Positions 46,544-57,100 of a DNA stretch of 64,000 bases are shown here, piece by piece (positions within the stretch are counted from its first letter, which is position 1; each line of letters begins with the position of its first letter). Under the pieces are notes generated by a model that was not told where the DNA came from, did no database searches, and saw nothing but the letters and a program-made list of their open reading frames with translations. Location of the stretch: the NCBI RefSeq assembly GCF_001976145.1, contig NZ_MOXD01000004.1, positions 310,482-374,481 of the forward strand, in the 5' to 3' direction. This DNA is from Serratia oryzae (GTDB lineage: Bacteria > Pseudomonadota > Gammaproteobacteria > Enterobacterales > Enterobacteriaceae). Both the position numbers and the translations under genes were made by a program.

Positions 46544-46565
46544 TTAATATTCCGCCCCTTGGCCA

Positions 46566-47546
46566 TTACTTGACGGCTTCGATACGCTGGATTAACTCTT
46601 GGTAGTTTTTACCAAACTGATCGCGTACCGGTTGGGTGGCCTTGTAGAAATAATCGCGATCGATGTCCTGAATATTGACGCCGCCCGCCTTCATCTTTTC
46701 CAGTGACTCCTGGTTATATTTGGCCCACAGTTCGCGCTGTTCGGCCTGGGCTTCTTTCGCCAGTTTGACGATCAACTGCTGATCTTCGGCAGACAGCTTG
46801 TTCCATTTCGCCTTGGAGTAGAGGAACACTTCAGGAATGATCATATGGCCGGTCAGAGTGTAGTTTTTTGCCACCGGCATGTAGTTATGAGCAACATAGG
46901 TTGGTGGGTTGTTCTCTGCGCCATCAATCACGCCGGTCTGCATGCCGCTGAACACTTCGCTGACGCCCATGCTGACCGCGTTGGCCCCCATGGCTTTCAG
47001 CGTGGCAAGAGCAACCGGGTTACCCTGAACGCGGATCTTCATGCCTTGCAGATCTTCCGGCTTACCGATCGGATTCTTGGTGATCATGTTGCGTGTGCCG
47101 CCGTCCATCCAGCCGAGGAAGACCATTTTTGATTTGGCGCTATCGGTAATTTTCTGGCCGATCTCTTGGCCAATCTCACCGTCCAGCACCTTGTGCATAT
47201 GGTCTTCATCGCGGAAGACATAAGGCAGAGTAAAGACATCGACCTCTGGCAGAATGGCCGCTACGGGTGACATAGAGACGCGGATGATATCAATGGCACC
47301 GATCTGTGCCTGTTCGATTTCCTGCTTTTCGTCACCTAACACACCGCCAGGGAAGGTTTTGATCTCCAAGCGGCCGTTGGTCGCCTGCTTTAACTTCTCG
47401 CCCATGTGCTCAACGGCGACGACGTTTGGATAGCCGACCGGGTGAACGTCTGCGGCTTTGATCTGCTGCGCGGCAAGAGAAGAGTGGCTCATAAACAGCG
47501 TTGCCGACGTAAGGCACAGGCTGAGTAGCGTCTTGGACAGTTTCAT
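46566..47546 (-). CDS. TRAP transporter substrate-binding protein (DctP family)
   Basis: A 326-residue periplasmic binding protein with a Sec signal (cleavage near SSLAA-QQ). It has the DctP-family core: LPEVDVFTLPYVFRDEDH, the ligand-carboxylate arginine region LQGMKIRVQGNPVALATLKAMGA and GVIDGAENNPPTYV. These proteins bind organic or sugar acids through a conserved Arg. The ligand is not identifiable; C4-dicarboxylates, gluconate/uronate-type acids and diketogulonate are all possible. A 655-bp AT-rich region lies upstream. Confidence 0.93.
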   Translation of the reverse strand: MKLSKTLLSLCLTSATLFMSHSSLAAQQIKAADVHPVGYPNVVAVEHMGEKLKQATNGRLEIKTFPGGVLGDEKQEIEQAQIGAIDIIRVSMSPVAAILPEVDVFTLPYVFRDEDHMHKVLDGEIGQEIGQKITDSAKSKMVFLGWMDGGTRNMITKNPIGKPEDLQGMKIRVQGNPVALATLKAMGANAVSMGVSEVFSGMQTGVIDGAENNPPTYVAHNYMPVAKNYTLTGHMIIPEVFLYSKAKWNKLSAEDQQLIVKLAKEAQAEQRELWAKYNQESLEKMKAGGVNIQDIDRDYFYKATQPVRDQFGKNYQELIQRIEAVK

Positions 47547-48201
47547 TAGGTAATCTCCAGAGGTGAATAAAGGAACCTGGGGGGACTCGGTGAGTCAAGT
47601 GCGGATGAGATGTGGCCCAGGTATCATTTTTAATCTGATATTGATTCGGCGTTATTCCGCTATCTTCAATGAGCCTGTTCTTAGGCATGAGCTGACCGTC
47701 AGACAACGAATGTCCGCGTAAATCAGTGAGTTTTTATATGTTGCCAAGTGTGTCACAAGCTAATCAGATACGACACAAAGTAACTTATTATACAACTTTG
47801 TAAATTGAGTGATATCACAAAAGAGGAAAGTGGTTTTACAGCCTGCTTTAATCAATAAAGTGTAAAATCAAAATGACGGATTTATTATATGGTATTGATA
47901 ATATTTATTTATTTTTTGATTCAGGCATTTTCATCATCAGAGATAAGGTGAATAACTTTGTAAAAATGGTGTGATAACTTTGCGCGGCGTCATGTTATCT
48001 GGTGCAACTGCCGGGCTGTTAACCCGCCGTTTTATCTGTTCTGTCACCTTATTGGTCTAACATGGCAGCGTAGGCATGCTCAACGGCACTATCATAATCC
48101 GCTTGAAAGCCCCCTCTTTCCTTGTGTTAATTTGCGGGTTGAAGCGCGTTGGTGCCCAAGGTCAATCAGTGAGGGCAGCATTCCTTTTTGAGGACTGATT
48201 C
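47547..48201. other. AT-rich upstream region of the TRAP operon and kinase gene
   Basis: 655 bp without a supported gene, serving both divergent sides. AACTTTGTAAA occurs twice in direct orientation (47794-47804 and 47954-47964), with a shorter TAACTTTG nearby, and GTGATATCAC is a short palindrome near 47810. These are candidate regulator sites. The stretch from about 47740 to 47960 is markedly AT-rich. Confidence 0.4.
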
Positions 48202-48744
48202 ATGTCTCAAATTAATAAGATCCACATCATGGGAGCTTCTGGTTCGGGGACCACTTCGATTGCTGCGCGGTTGAGCAAAATCACGCATTATCAGCACGTG
48301 GATACGGATGATATTTACTGGCATGCCACCACACCTCCCTTCAGCGTTGCCCGTGAATACGTGGAAAGGCAGCAACTGTTATCGGCCACATTAGCAGCAA
48401 GCCCACGGTGGATACTGAGCGGCTCCCTTTGTGGTTGGGGGGATATAGTTATCCCTTATTTCGATCTGGTGGTGTATGTGTACGTAAAGCACGACGTCAG
48501 GATCGACCGTATCAGGAAGAGGGAATGGGCCAGATACGGTGCGGCGATTGCTCCGGGGGGCGAGTATTACGAGCAATCCCAGCGTTTTATTGCGTGGGCC
48601 TCAGCCTATGAAACGTCGACAACCGTGAGCAGAAATGCCTACAAGCATAAAAAATGGCTTGAAAAAATAACCTGCCCCGTTGTGGCGGTGACCAATGATG
48701 CGCAATGTGATGATGCGGTGAAAGCAATAATGGCTTACCTGTAA
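48202..48744 (+). CDS. P-loop kinase-like protein (adenylate-kinase/shikimate-kinase type)
   Basis: A 180-residue cytoplasmic NTPase. Walker A is GASGSGTTS (residues 11-19), with a following HVDTDDIYWH segment typical of small nucleotide or small-molecule kinases such as adenylate-kinase-like 'topology modulation' proteins. An RIRKREWARYG stretch resembles a lid. The substrate is unknown. GAGGA lies about 7 bases before the ATG. It stands alone, with no close partner genes. Confidence 0.78.
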   Translation: MSQINKIHIMGASGSGTTSIAARLSKITHYQHVDTDDIYWHATTPPFSVAREYVERQQLLSATLAASPRWILSGSLCGWGDIVIPYFDLVVYVYVKHDVRIDRIRKREWARYGAAIAPGGEYYEQSQRFIAWASAYETSTTVSRNAYKHKKWLEKITCPVVAVTNDAQCDDAVKAIMAYL

Positions 48745-48852
48745 ATTCGCCTGATTTCACCTTAGGTTAAATGCCAGCCAGCCTCGGTATACGGGGAGTG
48801 AAAACCTTGAGGCAAGCGAGCATTTTCTGTGGGGCACCTTTTAGTGATTTGA

Positions 48853-49377
48853 TTAAGTCTCGGTGTGATTAATGCGCCGCGCCTGATCGTACTTTGTCTT
48901 CCAGTATTGATTGTCCAGTTTTGAAACCGTGACGCCTACTTTGACAGAAGCATGGAGAAATTTGCCATCCCCAACGTAGACGCCAACGTGACGCTCTTGC
49001 TCCGAGGTTTTAAAAAATATCAAGTCGCCAGCAATCAGGTCATCCTTGGCAACGCGTGAACCCAGTTTGATCTGTTCATGAGAGGTTCTAGGCAGACTGA
49101 AAGAGAATCCATCTTTAAAAACGCGCTGCATATAGGCAGAACAATCAATTCCATTACGTGAGTTGCCACCGAATTTATAGCGTACGCCTTCCCATTCACC
49201 ATAATGATCCAGGATTTTTTTAAGCCTTTGCGTGTCATTATTCCCCGGTTTATCAGAGGTTTTTTTGCTGACAAGCGATGGGTTAAAAAAAGCCTGCTTG
49301 GTATTGGTACTTGCAGTGGCAGAAAAAACGGATAACGCGGTTAAAACAAAAATAAATAGAGTGAAAATATTCAACAT
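48853..49377 (-). CDS. NlpC/P60-family peptidoglycan hydrolase
   Basis: A 174-residue exported cysteine peptidase. A signal-anchor-like N-terminus (residues 1-23) is followed by the NlpC/P60 domain with catalytic Cys79 in GIDCSAYMQ, His130 in RHVGVYVGDG and a polar His142 (FLHAS). Family members such as MepS and MepH cut D-Ala-mDAP cross-bridges, enabling wall growth. ATG at 49377 is chosen over a TTG at 49395; neither has a strong ribosome-binding site. No linked partner. Confidence 0.85.
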   Translation of the reverse strand: MLNIFTLFIFVLTALSVFSATASTNTKQAFFNPSLVSKKTSDKPGNNDTQRLKKILDHYGEWEGVRYKFGGNSRNGIDCSAYMQRVFKDGFSFSLPRTSHEQIKLGSRVAKDDLIAGDLIFFKTSEQERHVGVYVGDGKFLHASVKVGVTVSKLDNQYWKTKYDQARRINHTET

Positions 49378-49695
49378 AACTATAACTAAATTCAAATCAC
49401 TGTTTCTAGAATGAACTCCCGTGAGGAATCCTGATAAGTGGTTAAACGTTATACAATGCCAGTGTAAAAATAAACCAATAAATGATTGCTGATGGCATAT
49501 TCTGTCATGTCAGATTTTTATTATTCTCTTTTCTGTCTTAGTCATATATTAAAGAACCGTGTTTTAGTTCTTTGGCTAACGGTGAAATAAGAGAGGGGCT
49601 GGATATTTATGAGCTATCCAGCGAAGCGGTGTCTTAGATTATGCGGAAAGGCTGGAGGATTTTCTTGAGCCTATTCTCGGGCCTGCGAGCCTCAA
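49378..49695. other. Intergenic region between NlpC/P60 and response regulator genes
   Basis: About 320 bp, AT-rich. CTGGATA/TATCCAG (49599-49605 and 49615-49621) forms a 7-bp stem without T-tail downstream of the response-regulator gene. Nothing else supported is seen. Confidence 0.4.
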
Positions 49696-50340
49696 TTATT
49701 GGTTTGGCGCAATGCCTGATTCAAATGCAAAGCGGAACAGATCGGCATCACGTGATATTCCCAACTTACGCATGGCGCTGGCTTTCTGAGAACTGATAGT
49801 TTGCTTGGTACGATGTAACTGAGAGGCTATTTCGTTCACTGACAAACCAGAAACATAAAGACGGATAACCTCCATTTCACGTTTGGTCAAGGTAAGGTTT
49901 GGAACGGGGTTTTGCATAATTCCGCTATGGCCAGTTATCAGATCCTTGGTAGGAAAATAGTTCGAGCCGGCATAAACCGCATGGATCGCCGAGATTAACT
50001 GGCTGGTATGCTGCGTTTTTCCTAACACACCGTTTACCCCAAGCTTAGCCAGCTCTTGAGTTAGCGCTTGGTTTTCCAAGGTGGTGAAAACCACGATTTT
50101 CAATTGCGGTTTTACACGCCGGATATGGGACAACAGGCCGATACCATCACCGTATTTACCTCCCGGCATAACGTAATCGGTTACTAACACATCACATTCT
50201 GTTTTGTGTAACAGCTCAACCAGCGTATCTGAGTCCAACGCCGTACCTAAGATCTCCAAGGTAGGGAGTTTAACCAATTCATGCATTAACCCTGCCAGCA
50301 ACGCAGGGTGATCATCAGCGAGCAACAGGCGAATTTTCAT
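49696..50340 (-). CDS. Response regulator, RcsB/LuxR (NarL) type
   Basis: A 214-residue response regulator: receiver domain (1-120) with acidic pair Asp9/Asp10 and phospho-acceptor Asp55 (LVTDYVMPG), then a LuxR-type helix-turn-helix (about 148-205, LTKREMEVIRLYVSGLSVNEIASQLHRTKQTISSQK split over two motifs). It is divergent from two hybrid kinases that end in HPt domains, which makes it their likely phosphorelay output, as in RcsB, EvgA and BvgA. Its DNA targets are unknown; the neighbouring adhesin genes are candidates (inference). Confidence 0.9.
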   Translation of the reverse strand: MKIRLLLADDHPALLAGLMHELVKLPTLEILGTALDSDTLVELLHKTECDVLVTDYVMPGGKYGDGIGLLSHIRRVKPQLKIVVFTTLENQALTQELAKLGVNGVLGKTQHTSQLISAIHAVYAGSNYFPTKDLITGHSGIMQNPVPNLTLTKREMEVIRLYVSGLSVNEIASQLHRTKQTISSQKASAMRKLGISRDADLFRFAFESGIAPNQ

Positions 50341-50585
50341 GTTTTAAGCCACATCCTTTACGAAGTCAGGGTACAGGTTTGACGATGACATGTGTATTAC
50401 TAGCATAGGCTTTTCTTCGTCACTTGGCAGACTTTTACCGATAAGTTTCGTCTTTGTCTGTTATTTGTTTGATTATGCTAAGACTAGTTCGCTTTTGTCG
50501 ATCTGCTGTTTCCGATCTTTTTTATATACCTCATTATAGCCTTTTTTTAAGAGGTTGAACTACTTGCTGGTTCGTTTACGCTGTT

Positions 50586-53500
50586 GTGTTAATTCCCCAA
50601 ACTGAATCACTTATACGCTTTCGTCGCTACCAGCGTTGGTTGGTTTTTGGCTGCGGTTTTTTTATCACCCTTATGCTTTTTTTGGCTTTTTTTATGGAGG
50701 TAAAAACCAAAGTCTTCAACCGCATTGAGATGTTGCATCAAAACTTTATGTCTGAATCTACCTTATTGGATAAGGAGATTTTCAGGCGAGAAAGCGTTTT
50801 CCAGACTGCGCTGAACGGTGTGGAAATGTTTTTGCAAGAGGATATTGATCTCGATAAAGCGGCTCTGCGCCAATATCGCCCAAGCCATCAACAGGTACTT
50901 TTAACATCGACAGCTGACAAGGCTTCACAATGGATTTATATTCCTGATAATTTTACGGCGAATGAAAAACTTGCCAGACATTTTTTGGGGTTGACTGGGT
51001 ATATCGCAAGAGTTCTGTCAGCAGATAGCATGATGGCGGAAGAAGAAATTCTATCTAGCTATTTATACAGTACGGGACACAGAATAATCGGTATTATCCC
51101 TGCCCCCGATCTGGCTGCGCGTGAAAAAATGCGCTCGCAGCGAAAGCATTACCTCAATGTGCTGACGCAAGATATCGATAGAATTCTATTTCCGTCTGAG
51201 AAGGTAACAAGCCATCAGGGGTTAAAGCGCTTATATTGGCTACCTCCCTATATAAACCCCTATTCAGGTAAAAAAGTACTGCGTCTTGCAGCACCGATCC
51301 TGCGCGATGGAATGCCGTTTGCGACCCTTGTGATGGAGTTTTCACCCCCAACGTTGGTATCAATTCATACTCAGGAAACTCAACTGGGTACTTATAGGCT
51401 TTTGTCAAAACAAGGGGATGTGATCAGCGAGTATGCTGCGCAACCTGATACCAAGCCATTGAGTGTGGGGCAATCGTTTCTACATGATGAAGGTAAAACC
51501 GCAGCACCGTATCAGGAACGCGGGATTACTTTCGTTGCGGCCTTAGGGGATACCGATTGGTTTCTGGTATTTCACTGTTCATGGCGCGAGATCGCGGCAG
51601 CTATTGCTTTTGAGGTGGGCGGCGATGCGCTTATTGCTTTTGGAACGCTGCTGTCTGTCTGGTGTTTTCTGATCTATTTTAAATTCTACATTTTTCGTCC
51701 GATAATCAAGCGGTCCCAACAGGTTTTTGAAAGTGAGCAACTGAGCCGCACTCTGATTGAAACCGCTCCGCTGGGGCTGGGGCTGTTGGCGCTGGCCAGT
51801 GGCGAACCGCTGTTGCGCAGCCCGGCGATGTTGAAGATGCAGGAACAGCTCCATACCGAAGGCAGCAGCCTGCCGGCTGAACTGGCCCGCTGCTATCGCC
51901 AGCAGGCGCTGCCGCAAGGCGGGCCGCTGCACCGGGAACTGACGTTTGACGCGCACAATGGCCAGCCGGTCAGCCTGTCGGTCAGCATGGCGCCGGTGCG
52001 TTATCACGGCGAGAATGCGCTGGTGGTGGCTTTTATTGACATCAGCAATCAAAAACAGCTGGAGCAGCAACTGATGGCGGCCAGAGAGGCGGCCGACAGG
52101 GCCAGTGCTGCCAAATCCTCTTTCCTGGCGGCGATGAGTCATGAGATCCGCACCCCCCTCAACGCCATTCTTGGCAACCTTGAACTGCTGGCGCACTCGG
52201 CACATGACGGGCAGCGTGAACGGCTGAATACCATCCGCCAGGCGTCAGACAGCCTGTTGGCGACCATCAGTGACGTACTGGATTTTTCCAAGATTGAAGC
52301 CGGTGAACTGTACCTGGAGCATATCGAATTTGACGTGCTAGAGGTGGCGGCCCACGCCTTAGCTATCTTTGCCCCGGTGGCGCAAGCCAAGGGGCTGGCA
52401 CTGGTGGGGGAATTAGGCGATACCGTCAGCCAGCCGATGCGCGGTGACCCAACCAGCCTGCGGCAGGTGCTCAACAACCTGCTGTCGAACGCGCTGAAGT
52501 TTACCGAACAAGGGCAGGTTCTGCTGCGGATCGGCGTCGATGAGCCTACTTCGTTAATCAAGATTGAGGTAGAGGATACCGGGATCGGCATGTCGCTGTC
52601 ACAGCAGGAACGGGTGTTCCGTGCGTTCAGGCAGGCGGATGAAACCATCAACCGGCGCTACGGCGGCACGGGCCTGGGGCTGGCGCTGTGCACGCGGCTG
52701 GCGCAGGCGATGGGCGGGGAGCTGTCGGTGACCAGCGAGCCGGGTCAAGGCAGCGTGTTTCAGTTGTCACTGCCGCTCTCTCAGGAGGTGGGCGCAGCGG
52801 AGCGCCCGCAGTTTCAGGGGGAGCGGGTTTGCGTCTTGGCGGCGATGCCGGGCGCTCAGGCATATCTTAGCCGAGTATTGACGGCGTGGGGGTTGGAAGT
52901 GAGTGTCTACCAGCATCCGGCCCAGATTGACGACGCGACCTTAGACACCATAGGGACGTTGGTGCTGTGGGGCGACCGGGCCACCTGGCACCCGGATGAC
53001 GAGAATCGCCTGGTGGAGGAGGCGGCCTGGGTGGTTGAGTGCAGCAGCGAGGGGGCGGAGATACCGGTGGCTACCGGGCGGGTATTAAGCACGTCGCTAT
53101 ACGGATTGAAAGGGTTGGCGTTTGCCTTGCGGCACACTTTGCAGGGTGAACGTCTGCCGGTGCATGAACAGGGCGATGCGGCACTGCCTGGTGCGCTACG
53201 GGTGCTGGTGGCGGAGGATAACCCGGTTAACCGGCGCCTGTTCGAGGAGCAGTTGAAGCTGTTGGGCTGCACGGTGAGCCTGGTGGCGGAGGGGAAACAG
53301 GCGCTGGCCAGCCTGGAGCGTGAGCGGTTTGATATTCTGCTGACGGATTTGTCCATGCCGGGCATGGATGGGTATACGCTGGCGCGGCATGTCCGCGTGG
53401 CATGGCCTGCGATGCCGGTGGTGGCGGTGACGGCCAACGCCACCCAGCAGGAGTATGACGAATGTGAGGCGGCGGGAATAGTGCGAGTATTGACCAAGCC

Positions 53501-53912
53501 GCTGCTATTGGACGAATTGAAAGAGATGTTACTGACGGTGTGTGGCCTGGAGATGGCCGATACACAGCCCGCGACACAGGCAGGAGATCAAAACAATGCG
53601 CTACTGGGGGGCCATTCATTGCCAGAAGATATCTGGGAGAGCTTTGAGCGTCTCTGTTTATCGTCTTGCCAGAAAATTCGCCGGGCTCAACGTATTGGAG
53701 ACGTGGCAGCGATTTTACGTGAATTACACCTGCTCCGTGGGGCGCTGGGCGTATATCACTTTTCTGACGCTGAAAAAAAACTGGCAGAGATTGAGTCACT
53801 TCTCAAATCAGGTGCATCCGATGCTGAAGAACGCTTGGAGCCATTTCTGCAAATGCTCCAGCAGGAATTATTTCATCGTCGTCTATCTATAATCCCTCCA
53901 CCGGCATTTTGA
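50586..53912 (+). CDS. Tripartite hybrid sensor histidine kinase, copy 1
   Basis: A 1108-residue membrane kinase. Order: transmembrane helix (about 18-38), periplasmic sensor region (40-330), second helix (about 340-370), PAS-like linker, HisKA with His519 (MSHEIRTP), HATPase with NALKF and GGTGLGLAL, degenerate receiver-like stretch, receiver with Asp921 (LLTDLSMPG), and C-terminal HPt with His1048 (ELHLLRGALG). This is the EvgS/BvgS/RcsC type of phosphorelay kinase. The GTG start lacks a clear ribosome-binding site. The sensor half is AT-richer than the rest. The segment 51720-53551 is nearly identical to the next gene. Confidence 0.9.
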   Translation: MLIPQTESLIRFRRYQRWLVFGCGFFITLMLFLAFFMEVKTKVFNRIEMLHQNFMSESTLLDKEIFRRESVFQTALNGVEMFLQEDIDLDKAALRQYRPSHQQVLLTSTADKASQWIYIPDNFTANEKLARHFLGLTGYIARVLSADSMMAEEEILSSYLYSTGHRIIGIIPAPDLAAREKMRSQRKHYLNVLTQDIDRILFPSEKVTSHQGLKRLYWLPPYINPYSGKKVLRLAAPILRDGMPFATLVMEFSPPTLVSIHTQETQLGTYRLLSKQGDVISEYAAQPDTKPLSVGQSFLHDEGKTAAPYQERGITFVAALGDTDWFLVFHCSWREIAAAIAFEVGGDALIAFGTLLSVWCFLIYFKFYIFRPIIKRSQQVFESEQLSRTLIETAPLGLGLLALASGEPLLRSPAMLKMQEQLHTEGSSLPAELARCYRQQALPQGGPLHRELTFDAHNGQPVSLSVSMAPVRYHGENALVVAFIDISNQKQLEQQLMAAREAADRASAAKSSFLAAMSHEIRTPLNAILGNLELLAHSAHDGQRERLNTIRQASDSLLATISDVLDFSKIEAGELYLEHIEFDVLEVAAHALAIFAPVAQAKGLALVGELGDTVSQPMRGDPTSLRQVLNNLLSNALKFTEQGQVLLRIGVDEPTSLIKIEVEDTGIGMSLSQQERVFRAFRQADETINRRYGGTGLGLALCTRLAQAMGGELSVTSEPGQGSVFQLSLPLSQEVGAAERPQFQGERVCVLAAMPGAQAYLSRVLTAWGLEVSVYQHPAQIDDATLDTIGTLVLWGDRATWHPDDENRLVEEAAWVVECSSEGAEIPVATGRVLSTSLYGLKGLAFALRHTLQGERLPVHEQGDAALPGALRVLVAEDNPVNRRLFEEQLKLLGCTVSLVAEGKQALASLERERFDILLTDLSMPGMDGYTLARHVRVAWPAMPVVAVTANATQQEYDECEAAGIVRVLTKPLLLDELKEMLLTVCGLEMADTQPATQAGDQNNALLGGHSLPEDIWESFERLCLSSCQKIRRAQRIGDVAAILRELHLLRGALGVYHFSDAEKKLAEIESLLKSGASDAEERLEPFLQMLQQELFHRRLSIIPPPAF
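51720..53551 (+). repeat. Duplicated kinase core, copy 1
   Basis: This 1832-bp segment, from QVFESEQLSRTLIE to VCGLE in the first kinase, matches 55255-57086 without net insertion or deletion and with only scattered substitutions, many of them synonymous. Sequence on both sides is unrelated. This indicates tandem duplication with replaced ends, or recent gene conversion. Confidence 0.85.
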
Positions 53913-54111
53913 AACACGGCAATAATAGAAAGTGAATAAATCAGTACAGGGGTAACACTGACAATTGTTTATTGCTGCACCATAATCATTTTGAGTGGGC
54001 TTGCGGGGTATTCATCATACTTCAAGTAGAACCTCTGGATGAACAAGTCTGCTCTCTGCCTTATTGATGTCATCAATAAGGTATCTTGAAAAACATGAGA
54101 GTCTCCTACCT

Positions 54112-57100
54112 ATGATCAATCGTTATAAAGAGGGTGTATTAGGGCGCTTACGCCGCCATCATTACCTGTTAATTAACGGCGGCGGTCTGGTGATCACCCT
54201 GATCGTATTGCTGGCCAGTGGGTTGGAGATTTGGGCGAGTATACGAGGCTACCAGGCCAGGGTGCAGGATGAAATCTCGCTGGATGTTGCTCAATTATCG
54301 GCCCTGGAAAATCGTACCGCCACTACCATTCGCAATGGTGTGCAGAATATCGAACTGGCTTTGAGTTCTCAAACACCGCCAGACTCGGTGTTTTTACAGC
54401 GATTCTGGGCGAATAGCGCCAGTTCACTGATACAGGCGAAGCCTGACTATCAACCCGTTCTTGTTATGGCGAATAAGCCGGTACAGAATTTGGAATATGC
54501 CTGGCCCTATATTTCCTTGGCACAACAAATTTCCCCGGTTGTTACCAAAGTCAAAGAGCGCAATGAGGGTAAGCTGAGTGTTTATCTCTACAGCGCAGAC
54601 AGAAACTTTTTGTTAGCCTCGGTAGCACCGTGGACAGACAGCACCTGGCGTAAGTTACAGTATCAACGGGATTCAGGGCTTATGGAACAGTTGAGCGGCC
54701 CGGTAGAGCAGGTGATTACTGCCAATAACGAAGTGTATCGCAAAGCAAAACCGATCTTGCATTGGCTACCCCCTTATGAAAGCCCGCTAAGTGGTCAACC
54801 CGCATTCCGTGTTGCTACAACGATCTGGGAGGCTAAAGACGTTCGGTTCGGTGTGATGGTGTTTGAACTGCCCGTTGAGACACTTTCCACCTTACTTCCC
54901 GCCTCCAGTTCTAGTGGTAACTGTTTGCTCCTGGATCGAAATGGACGGCTAATGTTGCCGTGTAACAATCTTTCCGCAGGAAAGTTGCTTCACTTGGCAC
55001 AGGAGGCGCAGAAACAAGGACTTGGTGAGAATCGCAGAAGTTTCTATCAGGATGGGCAGTTCCTCAATGGCTGGAAGCTGGGGCAAAGCGGTTGGGTACT
55101 GGTTTATTCCCTCTCATGGGGGGAGATTGTTGCGGGTACAAAACAGCAAATCCTGGTGTCTGCTTTATCCGCAGTCTTCATTATCCTGATAACCTGGTTT
55201 TTACTGCTGCTGGTTAAGCGGCGCGTTTTGGCCCCGGCAGTGCGGCAGTCTGAACAGGTTTTTGAAAGTGAACAACTGAGCCGTACCCTGATTGAAACCG
55301 CTCCGCTGGGGCTGGGGCTGTTGGCGCTGGCCAGCGGCGAACCGCTGCTGCGCAGCCCGGCGATGTTGAAGATGCAGGAACGGCTCCATACCGAAGGCAG
55401 CAGCCTGCCGGCCGAACTGACACGCTACTATCGTCAGCAGGCGCTGCCGGAGGGTGAACAATTGCATCAGGAACTGACGTTCGACGCGCACAGTGGTAAG
55501 CCGGTCAGCCTGTCCGTCAGCATGGCTCCTGTACGCTATCGTGGTGAGGATGCGCTGGTGGTGGCCTTTATTGACATCAGCAATCAAAAGCAACTGGAGC
55601 AGCAACTGACGGCGGCCAGAGAAGCCGCCGACAGGGCCAGTGCTGCCAAATCCTCTTTCCTTGCGGCGATGAGCCATGAGATCCGCACCCCCCTCAACGC
55701 CATCCTTGGCAACCTTGAACTGCTGGCGCACTCGGCACATGACGGGCAGCGTGAACGGCTGAATACCATCCGCCAGGCGTCAGACAGCCTGTTGGCGACC
55801 ATCAGTGACGTACTGGATTTTTCCAAGATTGAAGCCGGTGAACTGTACCTGGAGCATATCGAATTTGACGTGCTGGAGGTGGCGGCCCATGTCCTGGCGA
55901 TCTTTGCCCCGGTGGCGCAGGCCAAGGGGCTGGCACTGGTGGGGGAATTAGGCGATACCGTCAGCCAGCCGATGCGCGGCGATCCCACCTGCCTGCGGCA
56001 GGTGCTCAACAACCTGCTGTCGAACGCGCTGAAGTTTACCGAACAAGGGCAGGTAGTGCTGCGGATCGGCGTCGATGAGCCTACTTCGTTAATCAAGATA
56101 GAGGTAGAGGATACCGGGATCGGCATGTCGCTGTCACAGCAGGAACGGGTGTTCCGTGCGTTCAGGCAAGCGGATGAAACCATCAACCGGCGCTACGGCG
56201 GCACGGGGCTGGGGCTGGCGCTGTGCACGCGGCTGGCGCAGGCGATGGGCGGTGAGCTAACGATGACCAGCGAGCCGGGTCAAGGCAGCGTGTTTCAACT
56301 GTCACTGCCGCTCTCTCAGGACGTGGGGGCGGCGGAGCGCCCGCAGTTTCAGGGGGAGCGGGTTTGCGTCTTGGCGGCGATGCCGGGCGCTCGGGCGTAT
56401 CTGAGCAACGTGTTGACGGCGTGGGGGTTGGAAGTGAGTGTCTACCAGCATCCGGTCCAGATTGACGACGCGACCTTAGACAGCCTGGGGACATTGGTGC
56501 TGTGGGGCGACCGGGCCACCTGGCACCCCGAGGATGAGAATCGCCTGGTGGAGGAGGCGGCCTGGGTGGTTGACTGCAGCAACGACGGTGCTGAGATACC
56601 GGTGGCTACCGGGCGGGTATTAAGCACGTCGGTATACGGATTGAAAGGGTTGGCCTGTGCCTTGCGACACACTTTGCAGGGTGAACGTCTGCCGACGCGT
56701 GAGCAGGGGGAGGCGGCGCTGCCTGGTGCGCTCCGGGTGTTGGTGGCGGAGGATAACCCGGTCAACCGGCGCCTGTTCGAGGAACAGTTGAAGCTGCTGG
56801 GCTGCACGGTGAGCCTGGTTGAAGAGGGGGGGCAGGCGCTGGCCAGCCTGGAGCGTGAGCGGTTTGATATTTTGCTGACGGATTTGTCCATGCCGGGGAT
56901 GGATGGGTATACGCTGGCGCGGCGGGTACGTGTGGCATGGCCTGAGATGCCGGTGGTGGCGGTGACGGCCAACGCCACCCAGCAGGAGTATGATGAATGT
57001 GAGGCGGCGGGAATAGTGCGAGTCTTGACCAAGCCGCTGTTACTGGACGAATTGAAAGAGATGTTGCTGACGGTGTGTGGCCTGGATGCCGTCTATCATG

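Noticed and set aside
52139-52651. Minus-strand frames over the kinase cores (also 55584-56186)
   Set aside because: They occur twice because the kinase core is duplicated; this apparent conservation is a by-product of the sense-strand repeat.
53990-54040. Half of an ERIC-like repeat (CATACTTCAAGTAG) between the kinases
   Set aside because: Only one short arm is visible and no partner arm or core was found, so it may be chance.
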